Assembly: GCA_933228895.1 (NCBI GenBank)
Contig: OW121854.1
Span: forward strand, 7,567,131-7,631,130
DNA from: Platycnemis pennipes
Lineage: Eukaryota > Arthropoda > Insecta > Odonata > Platycnemididae
Direction: 5' to 3'
Length of the DNA stretch: 64,000 nucleotides
A program made the position numbers and the translations under genes. Each line of letters begins with the position of its first letter. The first letter of the stretch is position 1. Below are positions 57,029 to 64,000 of this stretch, in pieces. Under the pieces are notes generated by a model that was not told where the DNA came from, did no database searches, and saw only the letters and a list, made by a program, of their open reading frames with translations.

Positions 57029-57396
57029 TGTTCGATATCTTGTTAAACGCCCTTCTCTTTTTTTTTTCTTCGTTATGGTGGAGCTGCTATCGCCCTCCCC
57101 TCCTTCCCCTCTCTCGGAACCCAGGCGAAGGAGTCTCTCGCCCTCTCTCTCTCTCTTGTGTGCAGTCGGCTGATGCAGTTCGCCCCCTCTCTCTCTCTCT
57201 CTCTCTGCCGTACACCGCCTGGACGTCTCCTCTTCCTGTCGCATACCAGTGGTCGGACCTCCTTCGGCGTGGGCACGGCTGGTCCTTCGGACGGATTTTA
57301 ATCGACCTCTCCAAAATTCTGTTAACCGTTACTGTTTCAATTTATTTGTTGTAATTAAATATTTTTATGTTGAAAATGTGGTTAATTTCCCCCACA
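57029..57396 (+). repeat. 3' LTR of the BEL/Pao element (368 bp)
   Basis: Reads the same as the 5' LTR by eye, including the ten-T run and the CT microsatellite, which normally mutate quickly. ATTAAA at 57354-57359 could serve for polyadenylation. Confidence 0.93.
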
Positions 57397-57401
57397 CATG
57401 G
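57397..57401 (+). repeat. Target site duplication of the BEL/Pao element, right copy
   Basis: catgg, identical to 50993-50997. Confidence 0.92.
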
Positions 57402-57806
57402 CTTCAAACTTCGGTCTGATTTTTTTTTTCCATCCCCGGCTAATTCCTCCCTTCGCCCTCTCTTTTCAATTCCCAGACGAGGGGTAATTACATGAGCGGC
57501 GGCGTAATTTTCGCTCCGTAATTTCGAGCGTTCTAGGGACGAAATGAGTGCTGCCCCCTGAAGACGACCCTCTTATTGTTGCAGCGCCATCGTTGCTGCG
57601 AATTAAACGCTGCCGTGGTAATTGGAAGGACCGCGAGAGCACATTCCATAAACCGTCGAGCACATACGAGAACTACTTCCTCGACACGAGCGTAAGGAAC
57701 TGCAGGATAATGCCCCTTAATTCCTCACCCGATGCGCCTCGTCGGAAATAAATGGCGAGTCATGGCGAGAGGAGAACACGAGGTCGTGTTTCCGTTTCCT
57801 CCGTTC
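57402..57806. other. No recognisable gene
   Basis: Unique-looking DNA, likely the original locus interrupted by the BEL insertion (its left half ends at 50997). Confidence 0.45.
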
Positions 57807-58542
57807 AAGGAGGTTGATCCGAAAAGTAGAAGTCATGTAATTTTGTTATATTTTCAGCACTTATAGAACTAAAGTTCCTGTATCTAATAAAGTAAAGATG
57901 ATTAAATCAACCCATACTCCTTTTTGCACAAATTGCATCTGAAATTACATACGATTAACGGCGAGAATGGCCGTCACATGGGAACATAACTTTTAAAAAT
58001 ACCATAGTGACATGTCATTTTTCAAAAAACCTGATATTTTATGCATAATTTCACAAGGAATAAAATGACATGAAAAAAAGTATCATCCTACCGTATTTTT
58101 CGCTAAATCCACCAATTTCTGCGCTATATAGACGAAATGCGTTAGTTGACTTCAAGTGTCGCTGCGGTCGCTGTAGCCAAAATGGTTAGCGTATGAATAG
58201 TACCTATCATCACTAATGAGAAATTAAATAATATTTCAAGAAGTACTATAACATAACGTTTGATAGTAATATTCTGGTGTTATACAACAGTAAATTCATT
58301 GAGTACATGAATTTATTTCTGTAATGTAAATGCTGAAATGACTCCATCGTGTAGCTGATTAAAATTATCATAAAAAATAAATCCTTCGACTTTCCATCGT
58401 ATTTCTTGTGATACTTAATACTTTCAATAGCTTAGGTAATTTTCTTTGTGATCTAAGGATCACTTAGCGGGCATGTATTCGTACTTAAATTAATAAGATT
58501 CCTTAGAGAAATTGACTCAAGCAGTAGCGAGCCAACCTCCTT
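57807..58542 (+). mobile_element. Family G inverted-repeat element, copy 2 (736 bp)
   Basis: Termini AAGGAGGTTG and CAACCTCCTT are perfect 10-bp inverse copies. It matches 11875-12610 end to end and in the same orientation. No coding capacity. The cleaner termini make this the better reference copy. Confidence 0.78.
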
Positions 58543-61399
58543 AATCTCGTCGTCGACGAATTACGGGGGAAGCACGAGCAAAGGTCTTGACTACCTCGTC
58601 CCCTGGAATTTTATTTGTCCCTTGAACTTTGCCTTAGTGGGCCTTATCTTCAATTCGTTCTTCACGCTCATTCCTTGCGGAAGATGTGAATTTAAGGAAC
58701 TTCCGTTCATGCTCGAAGTTAAAGCCGTACCAATCGCTGGAACCTTTCCTTTTCACATTCAATGTTTCGTCGGATTAGATCCGAACGCTTTTTGAAGTGT
58801 AGAGCTTAATCATAAACAGCCAAGCTATAGCATAAAACACTTTGCGAGTTGTAGGAAAATTTCAACCCTTCCGCGTGAACGGCGGTGAAATTCACATTAA
58901 TTGCCGTGCGAAAACAACTTTCCGGAAGCCAAAGGTCCGTGGTTCGATTCCCGGTCCAGGTGAATTTTTTCGCACGGCAATTAATGTGACTTAGCGAGCT
59001 GGTTGAAGAATATGAGGGGCACTCGTGTTGGAACATCTTTAATCACTGCTCGGCAGTCACAGCGGAGGAAAGAGAGCTCTGAGTAAATGCTTCAAACATA
59101 ATTTGTACTCTCCGTAACTATATTAACAATCCCACACAGTTAACTCGTCAACGATTAATTTTATTCTCCGTGGGTACTTCGAAGCTGGAGTCGCTCTCTT
59201 CTATTGAGGCATTGATTGGAATTTTCCCGTTGTAAACTATGCCATGTAAATCGATGTCACCTTGCTATGTCACTGCGCGTAGTTGAATGTTTAAACAGTC
59301 GGTTATTTGATCAAGACTTCGGTTGGGAGAATTGTGCTAAGCCATCGATGCCCAGTTGAAATGAAATTAATCATTGAATTTTGATCCGTGGCTGAAGCCG
59401 CGTGAAGATCATTTGTTCTGTAAGCGGTAATTACTGCCGAATTAGTGAATTCTAGCGGAATATTGGGTAAATACCTCGTAAGAACGGGAGTGAATTTAAT
59501 AATGTAAATATAACGGAGGGTGAGAGGGGGAATCCCCCAATCAAAAAAGGGTGCGTAGGGCTCGTCGGGACCGATTTTCCGCTCATTCCTAATCGATGAT
59601 CTCGTTAAAGTAAATCGCAGGACGCTGCATTGGACTTCCCAGCATCCATTAGGCCTTCCCTCCCCCCCCTCCCCCCACCGCCGCTCGCTAACTCAATCAA
59701 ATCGTTGTTCGACGTCGATATTCGCCCGGCCCTTAAACTTAATTTTGCATTTGCCCTCGGATGGAGTGTCGTCGTCCCCGTGTTGGTTCTTTCCGCCCCT
59801 CATTCTCTCTGTGTGTGTGTGCACAGGGCCGTGATGTACATCCCTGCTCCGCCTGCATTGTGTCCCGTCCGTCCGTGGGTCGTGGAGCGAGGTGGAACTG
59901 CACAATGGCTGCGGAAGAATGGCATTCCCGAAAGCGCTCAGGAAACGAACTCCCATATGATGGAACTGGTGCTTGACATTTTCAGAGTTGTATTATTATT
60001 TTGCTCCGGTTTCGTGGAGGGATTTTTTTCCACCATGCCCTCCTCTGCTCCCGTAGGAACGAGATGGGGAGTCGAATTTTCCCGTTAATATTAATTAGTC
60101 TCTCCCCCGATGGACCAGTCTCCGCTCTATCCTGTATTGTCTCTCCTCAGCACTCTTCGCGTTCCTCTCTCCCCCTTCTCTCTCTCTTATTTAAAGGGAA
60201 AGTATCCTCGCTCCCGCCTATATTTCTTGCGCAGAGTAAAACTCTCCTTCTGTTTCCTCCTCCTTCTTCTCCTTATTCTTGTCTCTTCGGGGAGAAAGTG
60301 GGCGGAGAGTGGCAAGAAAGAGGATGGGCACTTATTTCCTAAACCTCCCCCCACCCGTTTCCCATCTCGTCTTCTAAGAGGATAGAAACAACGGAAGGAA
60401 GAAGACGCCATTTGCTGGACTGACGGAAAGAAATTCCTCTTCGGATTCCTTTTTCTTATCCGTCAGATCCCTATGGGTGCGCGAGGCTCCAATTTGATGT
60501 CATTGTCTTCTCACGGCCTTGAGTCAGTCGGTCCGTCGTTTGTCCCAGATTATTTGGCGTCGCTAGACATGTGATGACAATAATAATTAATTTCATTTGC
60601 TCACGGTAAAATACTCCTCAGAGAACCAGTTTTACGATGTATGGTGAACTTAGGAGTACGAGAATGAAACATTTGATACATATCATTACAGTAGGTACAT
60701 CGTAATAAAGTGAGTTTTAACCAAGTATTTCATTCAAATTATTGATAACAAAATTATAAAATTGTTCAATCATTGCATGGATAATAATTAATGGGTTAAA
60801 TTAAAACGAAATAAATGTTTAATACATTTAGGCATTTCAAAACAGCTGCAAACACAAATATTTATTGAATCATCAACATGGAATAGGTAAACAGTAGACA
60901 GAAGGCTATATCAACGACACAATTAGAACTTAATTCTGTTTTTAGAAGGTAATTATAAAGTTTTAGTTTGAATGGCTGTGCGGTATGCTGCTTCTTCAGA
61001 TCTCTCGATATAGATTCCTTAATTTTGTAGATCTAACCAAAGAGGTGTGGTGGGAGTACTCAGAAAGTGACAATTATCATCTCTTATTTCTTATTTTATG
61101 AAAGAAGTTAAATCTGTGAAAAGAGTAAAAATACTCAGAAAACAATCGTGTCCCAATTAATTTGCCCTAAACTTCGATTTATACTGAATTTAATGGGGAT
61201 ACAGTGCTAATATGCTCATGTTCCCTCATAGTTTTTAATCGCGGCGATATGCAGGAATTGTGTGCTAGTATGTGACTTAATGTTGTCTTAAAACTTTGTT
61301 TCTACTTTCATAATATTCGTCATGTAATCTTTAGCGGCCATTCATCCTTCTTCATTCCTAAGGTTGATAAACTGTTAGCTTTCCATTCTACCCTTCTCA
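58543..61399. other. 2.9 kb without a recognisable gene
   Basis: Unique-looking. The frames at 59630-60385 are pyrimidine-rich and mutually overlapping, without domains. An inverted repeat around a tRNA-like core at 58.9 kb is listed separately. Confidence 0.4.
58892..58989 (+). repeat. Perfect 23-bp inverted repeat enclosing a tRNA-like T-arm
   Basis: Arm 58892-58914 is exactly inverse to 58967-58989 (core word GCCGTGCGAAAA / TTTTCGCACGGC). The 52 bases between contain GGTCCGTGGTTCGATTCCCGG, a B-box and T-arm. The middle resembles the 3' half of a tRNA-derived SINE. Confidence 0.7.
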
Positions 61400-61545
61400 T
61401 TCACTCAATTCTTCTTCCTGCAACCCTTCTTTATTTGGCCCATCTTCTTCGTCCCTGGGTCTTCCTCGTGGCCTTATTTTTTTCTCCATTAGTATGTTCT
61501 TCTTACAAATCCAGTCGGCCATAGTGTCGGGTTCACTTCTTTAGC
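61400..61545 (-). mobile_element. LINE C-terminal scrap with GRPR motif
   Basis: The minus strand reads MEKKIRPRGRPRDEEDGPNK and EGLQEEELSE before a stop. A basic RGRPR block followed by a short acidic/amphipathic end is typical for the C-termini of several insect non-LTR elements. It is not clearly family C. The boundaries are vague. Confidence 0.4.
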
Positions 61546-62148
61546 ACGGTGTGTCTTCAGTTAGGCTTTCTCTCCTTAGCTCTCAGACCTTTTCATTTTC
61601 TTCCGCCTATCCGAAATATTCGATATTCTACGACAATCGCCAGTTTCCTAAAGCTTTTTGTGTTTTTTACAACAAGCCTTAGCTTCCACATAGTTGCGCG
61701 TGGAAACTTTACTTCGCGAGAGGCAGATCTTCTGCATGCAGTTGTGCGCATTGATTGCTGCCTTTTAATCGGAAGGCATACTTTCCTGTGTTGTTCTACA
61801 CTCAGAAGAGAAATAAATATTTTTTAAATCGGGCCTGACGCCGAAAATATTCGATACTCTTCCACACATCTTAAATGAAAACGAAAAATCCTCGCAAGTG
61901 TCTTCCTTTTCAAACAACCACTTTGGTAGTCGGAACTGTTTCCCTCATGCCTCGTCTCCATCCGTGTGGCACGGCGGATTGCGGTGCTGTAACTGGTGCT
62001 TGGCTCCGTTCATTGAGGCAACATCGTGCTCAGTAGTCTCGGCAACTGACGGGGCAACAGAATGAGAGATGTTATACTTTCTTTTGTTTCAAGCGTTTTC
62101 TACTGAGGCAGTCAAGCATTTGTTGGTGAGACTGTGGTAATATGCGAG
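61546..62148. other. No recognisable feature
   Basis: The frame at 61549-61827 (plus) has no domain that I recognise. Possibly degraded LINE sequence on the other strand. Confidence 0.35.
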
Positions 62149-62819
62149 TCAATATTTTTCATCATCAATAGTTAGCAATTCTGAAATTGGTTTGACGCAG
62201 CCGTCCCCTAGATTCTTATATCGGCTAATCTCTTCAAATGTACGTAATTCTTCACTTTTACGTCCTTCACAACCTGTTCCATGTATCTCATACGAGGCCT
62301 GCCTTTTCCAATCTTCCCGTTCATTTTTCCCTCCACGATTGTCTTCATCAGGCCATCGTGTCTCAAGATATGACGGATTAAGTTGTCCCCTCTTCTTTTT
62401 AGAGTTTTCAGCAGACTTCTCTTTTCTCCTACTCTTCTTAGCATATCCTCGTTACTTACTCGGACGATCCATTTAATCTTCAGAATTCTTCTGTAGCACC
62501 TCATATCGAATGCTTCCACCCTTTTCTTCTCCGCTGCTCTCATCGTCCATGCCTCACTGCCGTAAAGAAACATATTCCAGATGTATGTTCTGATCAACTG
62601 CTTCCTTACTTCCAATCTTGTATTTCCAGCTGTTAGTAGATTCTTCTTTTGATAGAATGCCCTTTTCGCCTGGGCTATTGTACTGACTATTTCTTTCTTG
62701 CTTCGTCCATCGTTGGTTACTCGGCGTCCTAGGTAACAGAACTCTTTCACCTCCTCATGTTTTGGTTTTGCTGCTATACCGTTGGTTTTGACCTTTTCTT
62801 CTTTTTTCTTCAATATTTT
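62149..62819 (-). mobile_element. LINE, family C, 5'-truncated insertion with 10-bp duplications
   Basis: The body 62159-62809 lies between tcaatatttt at 62149-62158 and 62810-62819. On the minus strand it runs from a KEEKVKTNG stretch through the C-terminal domain to a short TGATGATG tail next to 62159. Confidence 0.85.
62208..62813 (-). pseudogene. Family C LINE protein, C-terminal 201 residues (open)
   Basis: An uninterrupted frame. EVKEFCYLGRRVTNDGRSKK is followed by IAQAKRAFYQKKNLLTAGN, RLEVRKQLIRTYIWNMFLYG, GSEAWTMRAAEKKRVEAFDM, CYRRILKIKW, EDMLRRVGEKRSLLKTLKRR and GKGRPRMRYMEQVVKDVKV. This is the region downstream of the RT active site and matches 17878-18462 block by block. It begins at the truncation point, so the RT and endonuclease are absent and it has no standalone function. 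The open frame indicates a recent insertion. Confidence 0.85.
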
Positions 62820-63289
62820 AATGCCTACTAATACAAGAAGTTTTTGAATTTATATGCGTATTCTAATGGAAGTGAGGTGGGTCGTAAGCATACATTTGAG
62901 CAGATAGAGAAGAGTTATGTCGAGCGTCGCGGCTTTTATCTCGTTTTAGTCAAATTTCGCCCTGGATGCGTCTCGGTGTGTTTGTTCCCTGCCGTTCACC
63001 CTCGGTCCCCCTTCCCTCCCCCGTCCCACCCTCCCACCCCTTTTGACTTTCCCTTCTCCCCCGTCTGCATCCCAACCCTCGTCGTATTCCACATCAACTC
63101 ACAAGAGAGTGGGGAGTGTTGGACGGGACGAGGTGAAGGCTCTTCCTCCTCTTTGGTTCCCTTGCCGGAGGAGGCCCTCTTCCGCTCGATATTCACCCGT
63201 GTTGCTGCTTCTCCTTGAATCGGTCCACGGCATTATGGGTCCAATCCAAGGCTGTGCGATATGCTGTTTTGAAATTCGCACGACGATAT
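62820..63289. other. No recognisable gene
   Basis: C-rich on the plus strand near 62990-63070. The overlapping frames are compositional. Confidence 0.4.
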
Positions 63290-63447
63290 CATTCTGATAT
63301 CGCGGATTCGCCGATATGTCGGTTTCGCGATATAAATAGGAAATATCGTGATATGGACATATCGGGAAATGGACATATTCGGATATCGACATATCGGGAT
63401 ATCGATATGTCGAGATATCGTCATATCGGGATATCGGATATCGACTT
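63290..63447 (+). repeat. Short tandem/interspersed TATCG repeat, block 1
   Basis: Words such as GATATCGACATATCGG and GATATGTCGAGATATCG recur every 15-18 bases with variation. The block can form many local hairpins because GATATC and CGATATCG are self-complementary. The resulting frames (for example 63099-63485) are compositional. Confidence 0.75.
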
Positions 63448-63904
63448 ACAATATAATAACTTAAAGCGCAAGAGTATAATTTCATAATATAAGTATAATT
63501 TCAGTTAATAGAGGTTCTTTTCAATTTTTTGATGCGAGCTCATATGACTGAAATATAACCATTTCTCCTTGGTCGAAGAACGGTGAAAATTTTTTAGATT
63601 CCGAATTATGGTTTAAAAACAATAAGTTTAAGAACAAATTTGAACTTTTCTTGTTGAATTCGAGTTTTCAGTGATGAAATTGCACCGAGGCCATTCCATT
63701 CCCTACATACACATTTTATGTTAAAAAAGTTATAGTTAATAACAACAACAAAGTAGACAATTTAAAATATACAATTAATGTTTGAGGAAGTGTAACATGT
63801 TATAAGGAAGAGACCGTTTATAGCACTTGAATCCGATCAACCATTATCGAGAAATTACGCTAAATGTAGACATTATTAAGGGTGACAGAAAAAAACACCG
63901 TGAT
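63448..63904. other. AT-rich spacer between TATCG blocks
   Basis: No gene seen. The two TATCG blocks on either side suggest that the whole 63.29-64.0 kb stretch may be one element. Confidence 0.4.
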
Positions 63905-64000
63905 CAGGATATCGTCGTATCGAGATATCTTCATATCGGGATATCGACATATCGGGATATCGACATATCGGAATATCGACATATCAGGATATCGACATAT
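63905..64000 (+). repeat. TATCG repeat, block 2 (runs off the window)
   Basis: ATATCGGGATATCGACAT and ATATCGGAATATCGACAT units, an ~18-bp period. Continues to the last base of the window. Confidence 0.75.

Larger units (their letters stand above)
50998..57396 (+). mobile_element. Complete BEL/Pao LTR retrotransposon (6399 bp)
   Basis: Two 368-bp LTRs bound a leader with a primer-binding-site candidate, one 5202-bp gag-pol frame and a polypurine tract. A perfect 5-bp target duplication flanks it. The LTRs show no difference that I can see, the frame has no stop or frameshift, and catalytic residues of protease, RT, RNase H and integrase are present. This is a young, possibly competent copy. 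The BEL/Pao assignment rests on domain order (gag with DUF1759-like region, zinc knuckles, DSAAQ protease, FVDD RT, RNase H, H2C2-DDE integrase, C-terminal DUF5641-like region). Confidence 0.95.

Noticed and set aside
59630..60088. 152-codon open frame
   Set aside because: No family recognised. Low-complexity start and overlapping frames on both strands.
63290..64000. CRISPR array
   Set aside because: Repeats are short, variable and lack unique spacers, and the DNA is clearly eukaryotic.

Overview
This window is non-coding, repeat-dense eukaryotic DNA, most likely from an arthropod and probably an insect with a large genome. The evidence is a BEL/Pao LTR retrotransposon, many 5'-truncated CR1-group LINEs, a Penelope-like element with a GIY-YIG domain, a Helitron helicase relic, tRNA-headed SINEs and short terminal-inverted-repeat elements. 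I could not recognise a single host protein-coding exon. The species cannot be named from the sequence.

Layout. 1-5.5 kb: 3' ends of CR1-like LINEs (called families A and B here) and one 538-bp inverted-repeat element (family E). 5.8-8.7 kb: a decayed LINE of a second type (family C, TGATGA tail), then a minus-strand Helitron Pif1 helicase relic with its 3' hairpin, then a ~243-bp tandem repeat. 10.4-12.6 kb: a Penelope-like 3' end (minus) and a 736-bp inverted-repeat element (family G). 14-28 kb: LINEs A, B, C and D, some nested in each other, two E elements, SINEs and a 128-bp minisatellite. 29.5-40.5 kb: a 245-bp duplication, another E element, a LINE with EN remains but no RT core, nested SINEs, and three foldback elements that carry hammerhead-ribozyme-like cores. 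40.5-50.9 kb: mostly unique DNA with two GC-rich islands, a LINE C copy and an E element. 50,998-57,396: a complete BEL/Pao element. 57.4-64 kb: mostly unique DNA, a second G element, a LINE C copy and TATCG-rich short repeats running off the end.

The only element that looks intact is the BEL/Pao copy. It has two 368-bp LTRs with no difference that I can see, a perfect 5-bp target duplication (catgg), an uninterrupted 1733-codon gag-pol frame with the protease, RT, RNase H and integrase residues in place, a PBS candidate and a polypurine tract.

The least explained material is the set of foldback elements. Two of them (near 35.6 kb and 39.8-40.4 kb) share one layout: a ~40-bp leader, a long stem opening with GGATGAG and closing with CTCATCC, and a CTGATGA...GAAA core. 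They are flanked by 14-bp and 12-bp direct repeats. A degenerate form of the same core sits at the 3' end of the Penelope-like element at 10.4 kb, which suggests that the foldbacks may be small non-autonomous retroelements related to Penelope. All family letters are local labels.
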